Origin: Arcicella aquatica
Lineage (GTDB): Bacteria; Bacteroidota; Bacteroidia; Cytophagales; Spirosomataceae
NCBI RefSeq assembly: GCF_034928825.1
Contig: NZ_JAYFUL010000030.1
Span: 1-64,000, forward strand
DNA: 64,000 bases
Reading direction: 5' to 3'
Made by a program: the position numbers and the translations under genes. Shown here in pieces: positions 26,963 through 35,463 of the stretch (the stretch's first letter is position 1; every line of letters begins with the position of its first letter). The notes under the pieces were generated by a model. That model was not told where the DNA came from, searched no databases, and saw nothing but the letters and a program-made list of their open reading frames with translations.

Positions 26963-28765
26963 TTACCACATTACAGAATATTGTACTTTGTCTTTTACTG
27001 GTACTAACAATATTGTATCATTACCAGATTTTTCGATAGTAGCATTTGATGCTTTGATGTAATAGCTTTTGCCATTTACCTCATACGTATCATCCGTCAA
27101 TTTTGTGATACTTTTTCCTACAGCCAAACGACACATTAAAGCATTGTTTGCTTCTGGATTTTTAAGCGTTAGCGAACGCGTAAGGTATTTCCCGTCGATT
27201 ACTCTGATTTGGTCTTCTACTTCTGTACCATAAATTTGATAACGGAAAGTTGGTAGATTGTCAGCATCTAGGTCATAACCCAACGTACGGAAACCTGCAT
27301 TTGTGCCTAGTGCATCACTTGCTTTTGAATCTCCCGAAACAATAAGAGGAATATCACCTAAACTCAAGATTGGTCCTCTTGGTCGTGATGAGCCATCACC
27401 ACGGTCATCCCACATGGGCGAAGTATTCAAGAAATCACCTTTCCAGATTTGTGCGATAGCACCATTATCTAAATCGTACGTATAATGCAATTTGGCAGGG
27501 TTACCTACATTGATGGCATGAACGATACGTTTAGCATAAGGCGTATTTCTGTTGATATCTGAAAAAGAACGCAACAAAGTTGATTCTGTAGCATCCAATA
27601 AGATAGGGTCTGATGGAGTACCCGCTAACACTGATCCTAAAGAATGAAAAGGAACAGCACGGAAGTTTGGCCCTTGTACTTCCATTCCTAGAATCGGAGA
27701 AACCCAACCATCTGTTTTATAAACTGTAATTTCAACAGGGACATTACCAGCAGGTAAATCCATTGAAGCACTACGTTTATCACGAGAAGTCGTCCATGCG
27801 TCGTCAAGCAACTCTTTCCCGTTTACATTTACATAATATTTACCACCAGCTTGGAAAGTAAATTGATGTTTTCCAGCCTCAGGAACTTTTAAAGTAGCAT
27901 TGAAAATCTGCGCAAAATCGTTAGTCTTAGTACCTACTTCCCAAGTAAGCTTGTCTAGTGTACCTGTAACATCTGGTTTTTTACTCAAAAAATCTTTAGG
28001 CTCTCTGAAATTTCCGTAAAATACTTTATAGGAAATATTTGAAAGCTCTGCTGGCTTTCCGCCAAAATTAGAAACTTTTAAATTACGGAAAGCTACTGGA
28101 CCGTGGTCTCCTTGAATCATGAATGGACCAGTTGGCGCTTCAGTTTCAGATATTGGACCGCCAGTTGGACCTGTCAGTTCTACATTTTCTTGGATAGCAA
28201 TGCCATTAAGTTTAATTGAAATTACTTTAGCATTAGCAATTTTTTTTCCAGCAGCATCAAAACGAGGGGCTTGGAAAGAAATATCGATATGTTGCCAAAG
28301 TCCCGGAGCAAGGCAAGCATTTAAGCGAGGAGCGTGTCCATCATAAAGCACTTCTTTACCATTTTCATAACGACGACGCTTATAGATACCTCCACAGTCG
28401 CCTGTTGATGGGTTTTTCACACCCCAGCTATCTAATAATTGTACCTCGTATCTTCCCATCAAGTAGAATCCTGAATTAGAATGTACAGCCATCATAAAAT
28501 CGAATGATACATCTACATCTGCAAATTCTGCTACTGATTGTAAATTAGAACGATTTTGTGCATTAGGTAAATTAGCGAGTACGCCTTTCCCCGGTGCTAA
28601 GACCATCGTTTCAGGTTTTAATATGTCTGCTGTGACATCTCCAGCAATTTGCCAGTTCGTTTTGTCAGATGATTTCCAATAAGACATATCGTCTAAGGAA
28701 ACACTTTGCTGAGCAGTTGCAAGCATCGGAAAACACAATGCTGAAATAAGCCAAGCTTTCTTCAT
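26963..28765 (-). CDS. Secreted DUF1080 plus PA14-like protein
   Basis: This protein of about 600 residues has a Sec signal (MKKAWLISALCFPMLATAQQ). An N-terminal DUF1080 (3-keto-disaccharide hydrolase/concanavalin-like) domain covers roughly residues 20-240 ('FMMAVHSNSGFYLMGRYEVQLLDSWG', 'GLWQHIDISFQAPRFD', 'IQGDHGPVAFRNLKV'). A PA14-like sandwich follows at about 270-360 ('AGKHQFTFQAGGKYYVNVNGKELLDD'), and then a C-terminal region without a recognised domain. DUF1080 proteins cleave 3-keto-glycosides or bind glycans. An in-frame ATG six codons earlier (28783) exists; I chose 28765 because the signal peptide starts there. It is the first gene of a two-gene unit with the cytochrome-propeller protein. 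Confidence 0.8.
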   Translation of the reverse strand: MKKAWLISALCFPMLATAQQSVSLDDMSYWKSSDKTNWQIAGDVTADILKPETMVLAPGKGVLANLPNAQNRSNLQSVAEFADVDVSFDFMMAVHSNSGFYLMGRYEVQLLDSWGVKNPSTGDCGGIYKRRRYENGKEVLYDGHAPRLNACLAPGLWQHIDISFQAPRFDAAGKKIANAKVISIKLNGIAIQENVELTGPTGGPISETEAPTGPFMIQGDHGPVAFRNLKVSNFGGKPAELSNISYKVFYGNFREPKDFLSKKPDVTGTLDKLTWEVGTKTNDFAQIFNATLKVPEAGKHQFTFQAGGKYYVNVNGKELLDDAWTTSRDKRSASMDLPAGNVPVEITVYKTDGWVSPILGMEVQGPNFRAVPFHSLGSVLAGTPSDPILLDATESTLLRSFSDINRNTPYAKRIVHAINVGNPAKLHYTYDLDNGAIAQIWKGDFLNTSPMWDDRGDGSSRPRGPILSLGDIPLIVSGDSKASDALGTNAGFRTLGYDLDADNLPTFRYQIYGTEVEDQIRVIDGKYLTRSLTLKNPEANNALMCRLAVGKSITKLTDDTYEVNGKSYYIKASNATIEKSGNDTILLVPVKDKVQYSVMW

Positions 28766-28930
28766 AATTTGTAAATTGGACATTTTTTTAGGATAATGTT
28801 TGTAAAAAAGAGGCTAAATATAGCACGCAAAAACTATAGTTTTATCCTTTATTAAATAGATTTTGTTTCTGCTTATACTCATTGCTTACGATTTGCTTAA
28901 CTTTGTTTTAACGACTTTAATCGAAATTTT

Positions 28931-29428
28931 ATGGAAAATAAACCATTTTTTGCTGCCAATACTTCTGTAATGGGGCAGGTTACTTTTGGCAAAGATGTTT
29001 CAGTGTGGTACGGTGCTGTCATTAGGGCAGATGTAGAAGCAATTTATATCGGAGACCGCTCAAATATTCAAGATACTGCGGTGTTGCATGCTGACTTAGG
29101 CGACCCAACAATTATTGGAAACGATGTGACAATAGGACACGGAGCTATCGTTCACGGGGCAACAATTGGCGATTTTTCCCTCATAGGGATGCGAGCTACC
29201 GTATTAAATAAGGCTAAGATTGGTAAATATTGTATCATTGGGGCAAATGCATTGGTACCAGAGGGAATGGAAATACCAGATTATTCTTTGGTAGTGGGAA
29301 TTCCTGCAAAAGTGGTTAAACAAATTTCTCCTGAACAAGCACAAAAACTACCTTTAAGTGCTTTACATTATGTAGAAATGGCAAAGAGGCATCAAGCTGG
29401 AGAATTTCCTCTGGTGGTTATCGACTAG
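28931..29428 (+). CDS. Gamma carbonic anhydrase family protein
   Basis: The 165-residue left-handed beta-helix protein has hexapeptide repeats throughout ('VSVWYGAVIRADVEAIYIGDRSNIQDTAVLHAD'). The three zinc or iron ligands of the gamma class are present as H53 ('VLHAD'), H70 and H75 ('TIGHGAIVHG'). Members hydrate CO2 or act as acyltransferase-like or assembly proteins; many bacterial YrdA-type copies have weak activity. The stop codon overlaps the first base of the repeat element that follows at 29428. It is transcribed alone and divergently from the DUF1080 gene. Confidence 0.9.
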   Translation: MENKPFFAANTSVMGQVTFGKDVSVWYGAVIRADVEAIYIGDRSNIQDTAVLHADLGDPTIIGNDVTIGHGAIVHGATIGDFSLIGMRATVLNKAKIGKYCIIGANALVPEGMEIPDYSLVVGIPAKVVKQISPEQAQKLPLSALHYVEMAKRHQAGEFPLVVID

Positions 29429-29582
29429 TCGTAGGTTTTCCTACGACTCAAAATGGCAAAGAGCGTCACACTCGTTCTAAGATTTGAGAATGATAAAATA
29501 TTTCATGGAATCCTTAAAATTGTATATTTAATTTCGAGTGGTACGCTCTTCTGCATTTTAGGTCTTAGGAGAGCATAAGACC
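29428..29582. repeat. 155-bp palindromic repeat, copy 1
   Basis: The element opens with a perfect hairpin GTCGTAGG-TTTT-CCTACGAC (29428-29447) and ends with GGTCTTA...TAAGACC. Between them are inverted segments around AGAGCGT..CACTCG and CGAGTG..ACGCTCT. A second copy lies in the same orientation at 33248-33404. Both follow directly on the stop of a plus-strand gene. Confidence 0.85.
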
Positions 29583-29837
29583 AGTAAAAGTAAAAACATT
29601 CCTTCTTCTAAGTAGCAAATTTCTTTCTTTTTTGCGGAATTGGTGAGTGTTTATCATAATATTTCAAATAGTAAAGCGTACCATATTTTTCTGTGATTTA
29701 TCGTTTATCTCATCAATTACAATGATTCCTCATTTAATAATATTCGAGTGAAAAACTCATATTTTATCGTCTTTTTTACAATCTTTATCCTATTTCTAGC
29801 AAATAATATATCAAAATTATTTGCCTTTTGCACAAAG
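29583..29837. other. Region between repeat copy 1 and the AraC gene
   Basis: AT-rich sequence with no supported gene. An open frame beginning at 29748 overlaps the 3' end of the AraC gene antisense and is not credible. No clear terminator for the AraC gene was seen here. Confidence 0.4.
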
Positions 29838-30698
29838 CTATTTTTGGGAAACCAGACGAGTATTGGTTTTTCGGTATTCTCGCGGTGTACAGCCATTTAT
29901 TTTCTTAAATGTTGCGTTGAAACGGCTAATTGAATTAAACCCACACTCAAAAGCTATCTCAGTAATACTTTGGTCGGATATTGCTAATTTTCTTTGAGCA
30001 TGTGAAATCCGCTCTTGAATAATAGATTCATGTAATGTGTAACCAAAGGTTTTCTTAAAAATCGAATTTGCATAATCAGGATGTAGCCCAACTGCAGCTC
30101 CTATATCAGCAATACTAATTGGTTGTAAGTAATTCTGGCTAATATAAACTACTATCTGTTCTGTTACACTAAAATCATACCTTTGGATTGATGTGAATTC
30201 ATGATTATATGAAGTTTCAAGCGCTAATCTCAACAACCTTGCATGAACCTCTAACAGTATAAGTTCCATATTAGAAGCTTGATTGATTCCAATATTCCAA
30301 TTTTTGAACATAAACTCATCAAAAACAGAATATATTTCAGTTAACTCTACAATTACTTCTCCTCTTAAAATCTTATCAACGAAAGAAGAGGGAAGATTCC
30401 ATGATAGAAATTGGGAGAAAGGGATTGTACATACATAATAGGGCAATGTGCTATTACAATCAATGATTTGGTGGGGTGTCAGCCCCCAGAATACAGCAAT
30501 TTTTTTTTCTGGAATCACTATTTTTCTATCGTTGAATAGATAGGTCATATTTCCATCTACAAAGTAATTTAATTCTATTTCATTATGCCTATCAGGTTTA
30601 GACATCAAATTTGGAGTCCATAGCTCACAAGTCAAACCATAAGGTTTGTATTCTTGTCGTCTTTCGTTGTATTTATTTAAAATCTCGGTATTCATCAT
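29838..30698 (-). CDS. AraC-family transcriptional regulator
   Basis: The 286-residue protein has an N-terminal cupin-like sensing domain ('HNEIELNYFVDGNMTYLFNDRKIVIPEKKIAVFWGLTPHQ', about residues 35-90) and a C-terminal pair of helix-turn-helix motifs. The first is 'ISIADIGAAVGLHPDYANSIFKKTFGYTLHESII', the second 'QSITEIAFECGFNSISRFNATFKKINGCTPREYRK', the classic AraC/XylS signature. It is divergent from two DUF1593 genes across a 77-bp gap with inverted repeats, so it probably controls them in response to a small sugar or nucleoside. Two adjacent ATG codons (30698 and 30695) can serve as start. Confidence 0.9.
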   Translation of the reverse strand: MMNTEILNKYNERRQEYKPYGLTCELWTPNLMSKPDRHNEIELNYFVDGNMTYLFNDRKIVIPEKKIAVFWGLTPHQIIDCNSTLPYYVCTIPFSQFLSWNLPSSFVDKILRGEVIVELTEIYSVFDEFMFKNWNIGINQASNMELILLEVHARLLRLALETSYNHEFTSIQRYDFSVTEQIVVYISQNYLQPISIADIGAAVGLHPDYANSIFKKTFGYTLHESIIQERISHAQRKLAISDQSITEIAFECGFNSISRFNATFKKINGCTPREYRKTNTRLVSQK

Positions 30699-30775
30699 GT
30701 TTATCTCGTAAAATAGGTTGTTTTAACCTAATGACAAGATTTAAATTTACGATATTAAATCTAAATATATAAAAC
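30699..30775. promoter_or_regulatory. Divergent promoter region with candidate operators
   Basis: The 77-bp gap between the AraC gene and the first DUF1593 gene holds two perfect inverted repeats. TAGGTT-N5-AACCTA lies at 30714-30730, and AGATTTAA-N10-TTAAATCT at 30737-30762. Both are plausible binding sites for the adjacent regulator; AraC proteins often use direct repeats instead, so this is an inference. Confidence 0.4.
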
Positions 30776-32179
30776 ATGAAAATTAAATGGCTTTTTATCG
30801 TCTTTTTTTGGATGATATTTTTTGAATTATCAAACGCTCAAGTCAATTCTCAATCAACTCAATTAAAACCTCGAATAATTGTACTGACAGATGTTTCAAC
30901 ATGGGAAACTGATGACAGCGAATCCTTAGTAAGATTATTTGCTTATGCAGATATGTTCGAAATAGAAGGTATCGTTTATACTACAGGTTGGAGTTTAGAT
31001 GAAACAAGAGATGATTTTTTCAGCTTAATCCATAATGCGATTGATGCTTATGAAAAGGATTTACCTAATTTGATGAAGCGTTCAAATCAAAATGGTCACC
31101 TATCCAATGAAAATAAGCATGCAGTTGGTTATTGGCCAAGTGCAAACTACCTACGGGAGCGTACCGTATTTGGGAGTAAAAAAAGAGGCATAGCTAATAT
31201 TGGTCAAGGGTATGATTCTGATGGTAGCAATTTAATAATTAAGCAGGCTGACTCAGACGACAAGCGACCTTTATGGATTTGTTTATGGGGCGGTGGTAAT
31301 ACCTTGGCACAAGCTATTTGGAAAGTAAAAAACGAACGAAGTACAGAGGACTTACGAACTTTCTTGAAAAAAATTCCAACTTATGCGATTACCGACCAAG
31401 ATAGGTCTTATGAGAAAGGAACTCCTTTTGAAATCAGTGCTCAGCAATGGTTACGGAAAGAATTTGAGAAAAGCCTTATTTACTTATGGGATGAAAGTGC
31501 ATGGTTATACCAAAATGGTACAGGGAAGAAAAATTGGGGAGAATATGAAACAAATATTCAAGGTCATGGTAATCTGGGAAAAGTATATCCTAAATATAAA
31601 TATGGTGTAGAAGGCGATACCCCTTCATTCCTGTACTTACTTCCAAATGGTCTAAATGTTCCAAGCAACCCTAGCTATGTTGGTTGGGGAGGGTATTTTA
31701 ATTGGGGAGTTGGTTCTGATGATACAACCTATTCTTACACAAATCATCAAGGAAAAGCTAAAGAAATTGCTTCGAAGTATGCTTCATATTTCTATCCCGC
31801 CATTTTTAATGACTTTGCGGCTAGAATGGACTGGGCAAAAGATGGGCGTGGGAATAGTAATCCAACCGTCATTATTAATAAATATGAAGGAACTGATATA
31901 ATAAAATTAAAACCCAAAAGTGGAACTACGCTAACGCTTGATGCTTCAAAATCAAAAGATTTAGACAATAATCAACTTAGTTATAAGTGGTGGTTTTTAT
32001 CAGAAGCAAGTACTTATAATGGTAACCTTGAAATTACTGATGCTAATAATGCAAAAGCTAGCATAAATGTACCTTCCAATGCTATTGGGACCAATATTCA
32101 CATCATTTGTGAGGTAATTGATAACGGTGTGCCCAATTTAACAAGCTATAGAAGAATTATTTTAGGACCTATCAAATAA
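30776..32179 (+). CDS. Secreted DUF1593 nucleoside-hydrolase-like protein (A)
   Basis: The 467-residue protein has a Sec signal (ending 'LSNAQ'). The N-terminal two-thirds is DUF1593, a fold related to inosine-uridine nucleoside hydrolases: 'PRIIVLTDVSTWETDDSESLVRLFAYAD' carries the Asp-rich metal-binding start, then 'EIEGIVYTTGW' and 'RPLWICLWGGGNTLAQAIWKV'. The C-terminal ~90 residues form an Ig-like sandwich ('LTLDASKSKDLDNNQLSYKWWFLSEA'), commonly attached in this family. It should cleave N- or O-ribosyl-type bonds outside the cytoplasm, but the substrate is unknown. A paralogue without the Ig-like domain follows 10 bp later. Confidence 0.8.
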   Translation: MKIKWLFIVFFWMIFFELSNAQVNSQSTQLKPRIIVLTDVSTWETDDSESLVRLFAYADMFEIEGIVYTTGWSLDETRDDFFSLIHNAIDAYEKDLPNLMKRSNQNGHLSNENKHAVGYWPSANYLRERTVFGSKKRGIANIGQGYDSDGSNLIIKQADSDDKRPLWICLWGGGNTLAQAIWKVKNERSTEDLRTFLKKIPTYAITDQDRSYEKGTPFEISAQQWLRKEFEKSLIYLWDESAWLYQNGTGKKNWGEYETNIQGHGNLGKVYPKYKYGVEGDTPSFLYLLPNGLNVPSNPSYVGWGGYFNWGVGSDDTTYSYTNHQGKAKEIASKYASYFYPAIFNDFAARMDWAKDGRGNSNPTVIINKYEGTDIIKLKPKSGTTLTLDASKSKDLDNNQLSYKWWFLSEASTYNGNLEITDANNAKASINVPSNAIGTNIHIICEVIDNGVPNLTSYRRIILGPIK

Positions 32180-32189
32180 CATTACAATC

Positions 32190-33221
32190 ATGAAAATATA
32201 CATAACATTGCTTTTAGTCATAGTAGGGATTTGGGATGGCTTTTCCCAACCAAGAGTAGTTATCATGTCAGATTTTCCTCCTGTAGATGTAATTCCAGGA
32301 GGAATGGGGTTTGGCGTGCCTGAAAAGCGAAGTGATTCAGATGATCTACAATCGATGGTTAGGTTTTTACTATATGCAAATGAATTTAAGGTAGAAGGTA
32401 TTGTTGCTACGTCGGCAACTTTTGCCAATGTTGCTAACAAACAACATATTTTCGATATGCTATATCTATATGATTATGTTTACAACAATCTTCATAAAAA
32501 GGATAGTCGCTATCCAACAGCCAAACAATTACGTGCTGTAACATGGCAAGGTCTTTCTGGAACGTATGGACGTCCAGCGTCAGAAGTAATTGGAAAAGGT
32601 AGAGAAAGCGAAGCTTCAGAGCAATTAATAAAGTTATTAGAAAAAGATGACGATACCCCGATTTGGTTCTGTATTTGGGGGGGCTCTTCAGATTTATCTC
32701 AAGCGTTGTGGACTATAAAACAGACTAAGAACGCTTCAGATTTAAGGAAAATTATAAAAAAAATACGTATCTACATGATTGGACTTCAAGATGGGTCTGG
32801 GCAGTGGTTGCTTGATACATTTCCAGCATTATTTATCATTATGTCGAGTCGAAATTATATGGGTATGTTTAATAATGCACAAGGAGCTGATATAAAGCTA
32901 TCAGACTTAAATTGGATTAATAAACATATCCGTAAGGGACATGGATTACTTGGTGCAATATATCCAGAAAGTGGCTTTTACCCAGAAACACCTGGTGTAT
33001 GGGAAGGTGACTCACCATCATTCTTGTATTTAGTAAGTGCCATCAAAGGCATCAATAATCCTGAAAAGCCCAATCAAGATAGTTGGGGTGGAAAATTTAT
33101 ACAAATTGACTCGACCAAGAACCATTGGTTTGATGACCCTGCTGGAACTGAATCTGTTTGGAAATGGCGAAGCCAAGTTCAGCAAGATTTTGCAACTAGG
33201 GCGACGTGGATGCTTCCTTAG
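32190..33221 (+). CDS. Secreted DUF1593 nucleoside-hydrolase-like protein (B)
   Basis: The 343-residue paralogue of the preceding protein has a signal peptide (ending 'DGFSQ') and one DUF1593 domain: 'PRVVIMSDFPP', 'KRSDSDDLQSMVRFLLYANEFKVEGIVATSAT', 'TPIWFCIWGGSSDLSQALWTIK', 'WEGDSPSFLYL'. Compared with protein A it has an insertion of about 16 residues rich in Gly and Pro between the first Asp and the DSDD motif, and lacks the C-terminal Ig-like domain. The two genes are 10 bp apart and surely co-transcribed. Two related but distinct hydrolases in one unit suggests two bonds or two substrates in one degradative route. Confidence 0.8.
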   Translation: MKIYITLLLVIVGIWDGFSQPRVVIMSDFPPVDVIPGGMGFGVPEKRSDSDDLQSMVRFLLYANEFKVEGIVATSATFANVANKQHIFDMLYLYDYVYNNLHKKDSRYPTAKQLRAVTWQGLSGTYGRPASEVIGKGRESEASEQLIKLLEKDDDTPIWFCIWGGSSDLSQALWTIKQTKNASDLRKIIKKIRIYMIGLQDGSGQWLLDTFPALFIIMSSRNYMGMFNNAQGADIKLSDLNWINKHIRKGHGLLGAIYPESGFYPETPGVWEGDSPSFLYLVSAIKGINNPEKPNQDSWGGKFIQIDSTKNHWFDDPAGTESVWKWRSQVQQDFATRATWMLP

Positions 33222-33247
33222 TTATTTCAAAGTCTTTTTCGCCAACT

Positions 33248-33404
33248 GTCCGTAGGGTATTTCCTACGACCCAAAATGGCAAAGAGCGTTACGCTCGTTC
33301 TAAGATTTGAGAATGACAAAATATGTCATCGAAGCCTGAAAAATGCATGACTAATTTCGAGTGAGACGCTCTTCTGTATTTTAGGTCTTAGGAGAGCCTA
33401 AGAC
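33248..33404. repeat. 157-bp palindromic repeat, copy 2
   Basis: The same element as at 29428-29582 in the same orientation, again starting just after a plus-strand stop codon. Here the opening hairpin is CGTAGG...CCTACG, and the closing one (GTCTTAGG-AGAG-CCTAAGAC) is perfect. Long stretches are shared with copy 1, such as CGTTCTAAGATTTGAGAATGA and ATTTTAGGTCTTAGGAGAGC. Confidence 0.85.
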
Positions 33405-33411
33405 AGTCAGT

Positions 33412-33453
33412 TATAAAAAAATGGCTAATGCTTTTTACAACACTAGCCATTTT
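33412..33453 (-). terminator. Terminator of uridine kinase gene
   Basis: A 10-bp stem AAAATGGCTA/TAGCCATTTT (33418-33427 with 33444-33453) is followed on the minus strand by a T-run. It lies 17 bases after the kinase stop. Confidence 0.85.
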
Positions 33454-33469
33454 GCCTCTTTAGAAGGGT

Positions 33470-34096
33470 CTATATTTTACTTCTTAAATACCCCACTAAA
33501 ATTTCAAGACCTTTTTCAAAATGAGTATTGTTTGGAATAACAATATCAGATGTTTTACGATAGGGCTTTACATATTTTTTGAAAGCGGGCTCAACATGAT
33601 TATCCCAACGGTACATTACTTCCTCTTTTTCGCCATATCCTCTTTCAGCCGCATCACGTCTGATTCTTCTATCTAGCCTGATTTTACTTTTTGCATCCAC
33701 AAAGATTTTTAAATCTAGCAAATCGGCAATTTCCTTAAAGTAAAAAACAAATAAACCTTCCACTACGATGATTGGCTTTGGATGAAAAGTAATTATTTCA
33801 GGAATGATGTCAGGATTATTAAAGGTGTATTCTTTCCGTTGGAAATCCTGACCAGAACGAATCGTTTCCACATCAAGCGCATATTGATGTAAATCTAATG
33901 ATTCGGGTTCATCAAAATTGATATAGCCATGTTTATCGATAACTTGCTCGTGTCTGTTTTTGTAATAATTATCTTGTGAAATCAAGCAAATTTCATCTTT
34001 TGAAAAAGAATGAAGTAATTGATTGAGAAATAATGTTTTACCCGAAGCGCTGCCTCCGGTGATGCCTACGATAAATGGTCGTTGGTCTGGTCTCAT
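33470..34096 (-). CDS. udk: Uridine kinase
   Basis: The 208-residue protein phosphorylates uridine (and cytidine) to the monophosphate in pyrimidine salvage. It has the P-loop 'GITGGSASGKT' near the N-terminus, 'LISQDNYYK', 'NFDEPESLDL', 'IIVVEGLFVFYFKEI' and the lid-like 'RLDRRIRRDAAERGY'. I start at the ATG at 34096, since the longer frame opens with TTG and adds eleven residues not typical of the family. It lies downstream of the LytTR response regulator gene by about 90 bp in the same direction and could share its transcript. A terminator follows. Confidence 0.9.
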   Translation of the reverse strand: MRPDQRPFIVGITGGSASGKTLFLNQLLHSFSKDEICLISQDNYYKNRHEQVIDKHGYINFDEPESLDLHQYALDVETIRSGQDFQRKEYTFNNPDIIPEIITFHPKPIIVVEGLFVFYFKEIADLLDLKIFVDAKSKIRLDRRIRRDAAERGYGEKEEVMYRWDNHVEPAFKKYVKPYRKTSDIVIPNNTHFEKGLEILVGYLRSKI

Positions 34097-34186
34097 AAAA
34101 TGATTAAAGTCGTTGAAAAATTTTAGCAAAGGTCGGAAAGATTGTTACAACTTGTATTTTAATTCTGACTCTTTTCTTTTTCAATC

Positions 34187-34942
34187 TTAAAAAGGAGGTC
34201 TTTTCCCTGTAATAATTTTACCATCAAGGATGGCCCATACCTGATTTTTGTAAGTATCGCCCAGAGGAATATTGAGGTCTTTGTCTAGATAAATCTGGTT
34301 TCCTTCTATAAATTCTATTTTACTTAAGGAAATAATATAAGAACGATGTACGCGTGCAAAGCTTTCAGAAGGCAGAGATTCTTCAAGGTCTTTAACGTTC
34401 AGCAGGGTTACAAACTTTCCTTTTTCTGTATGAATCGTAACATAATTTCCCAAGCCTTCAATAAAAAGTATTTCTGAAAGATTTATTCGTTGGATTCGGT
34501 TGTCAGTTTTTACAAAAATAAAGTTGTCTGGATTAAGAGAGTTGCTTGTGTTTTCCTGAGGCTGACTGCCCGACGACTGTGGAATCTGAACTTTTTGTAA
34601 AGCCTGTAAAAAACGTTCAAAGGCGATGGGTTTTATCAGATAATCAATAGCATTATTGTCAAAACCTTCGATGGCGTATTGTCTGTAAGCAGTAGTAAGA
34701 ATAAACTTGCATTTGCCTTTTACAAGTTTTATAAAACTAATTCCTGAAAGCTCAGGCATTTGAATATCAATGAAAACTAAATCTATTTTCTGAGTATTGA
34801 CAATATCAAGCGCTTCTAGTGGGTCAATACTCGTTGCCACAAGATTTAAAGAAGGAATGTTTTTGATATAACTTGTTAGAATATCAATTGCAGCTTGCTC
34901 ATCATCAATTATTAAACAATTTATACTCATAGTGGTGCTCAT
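34187..34942 (-). CDS. LytTR-family response regulator
   Basis: The 251-residue protein has an N-terminal receiver domain (acidic pair 'IDDE' and phospho-acceptor Asp in 'LVFIDIQMPELSG', Thr in 'FILTTAYRQYAIEGF', Lys in 'DYLIKPI'). A linker and a C-terminal LytTR DNA-binding domain follow ('FIFVKTDNRIQRINLSEILFIEGLGNYVTIHT', 'FARVHRSYIISLSKIEFIEGNQIYL'). All receiver active-site residues look intact. Two in-frame ATGs (34942 and 34930) are possible starts. The upstream sensor kinase genes are its probable partners, though a hairpin and about 520 bp separate them, so it likely has its own promoter. Confidence 0.92.
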   Translation of the reverse strand: MSTTMSINCLIIDDEQAAIDILTSYIKNIPSLNLVATSIDPLEALDIVNTQKIDLVFIDIQMPELSGISFIKLVKGKCKFILTTAYRQYAIEGFDNNAIDYLIKPIAFERFLQALQKVQIPQSSGSQPQENTSNSLNPDNFIFVKTDNRIQRINLSEILFIEGLGNYVTIHTEKGKFVTLLNVKDLEESLPSESFARVHRSYIISLSKIEFIEGNQIYLDKDLNIPLGDTYKNQVWAILDGKIITGKRPPF

Positions 34943-35406
34943 TCAAGGGTGTAAAAATTCATCTTTGAAGTTAATAAAGGATGAATTCCGTTGGATGTTT
35001 ATTCAATTTTTGGATAATTATTTTAAGTTTTCACAGGGCATAAGGCAACGTGAAAACATTCTGTGAAAATTATTTCTACTATATATTATTGAGTTTTTTT
35101 TACAAAGTATTGTGTTGGGTTTTTAAAGCTATTTAAGCCAATTAATACATTTTTCAACGCAAAATTACAGATTGTAATCTACATTGTAGTGTTTGATAAT
35201 GAGTATAAAAAACTGTTAAACGCTGATAATTGAGTTTACCCTTGAAAAGAAGTAGTTCGTCATTTTTTAAGAGGGGTTGGTGTAAATAATTTTTACAATC
35301 AAATGATAAGAATAAAATTTGAACTTATAAGTTCTATGCGTAAACGTCATTCTAGTAGATGGTCTGCCTATTATATTCACCTAGTTTTCATCTAATCAAT
35401 GAAATG
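34943..35406. other. Gap between response regulator and sensor kinases
   Basis: No gene is seen. A left arm TTTTCACAG (35028-35036) has two alternative right arms downstream: GTGAAAA within 35050-35057 and CTGTGAAAA at 35061-35069. This is about 90-125 bases upstream of the regulator start and could be a regulatory site. Confidence 0.4.
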
Positions 35407-35433
35407 AAAGGCTCATCTCTATGATGTGCCTTT
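35407..35433 (-). terminator. Terminator-like hairpin after sensor kinase pair
   Basis: On the minus strand AAAGGC-A-CATC loops to GATG-A-GCCTTT about 30 bases after the sensor kinase stop. The downstream T-run is weak, so efficiency is uncertain. Confidence 0.6.
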
Positions 35434-35463
35434 TGTGTTTTATAGGGTGGCAATAGCCTTTGG

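Noticed and set aside
29748..29933. Possible 61-residue membrane peptide on the plus strand
   Set aside because: It overlaps the end of the AraC gene antisense, has no start-site support, and its hydrophobicity follows from AT-rich sequence.
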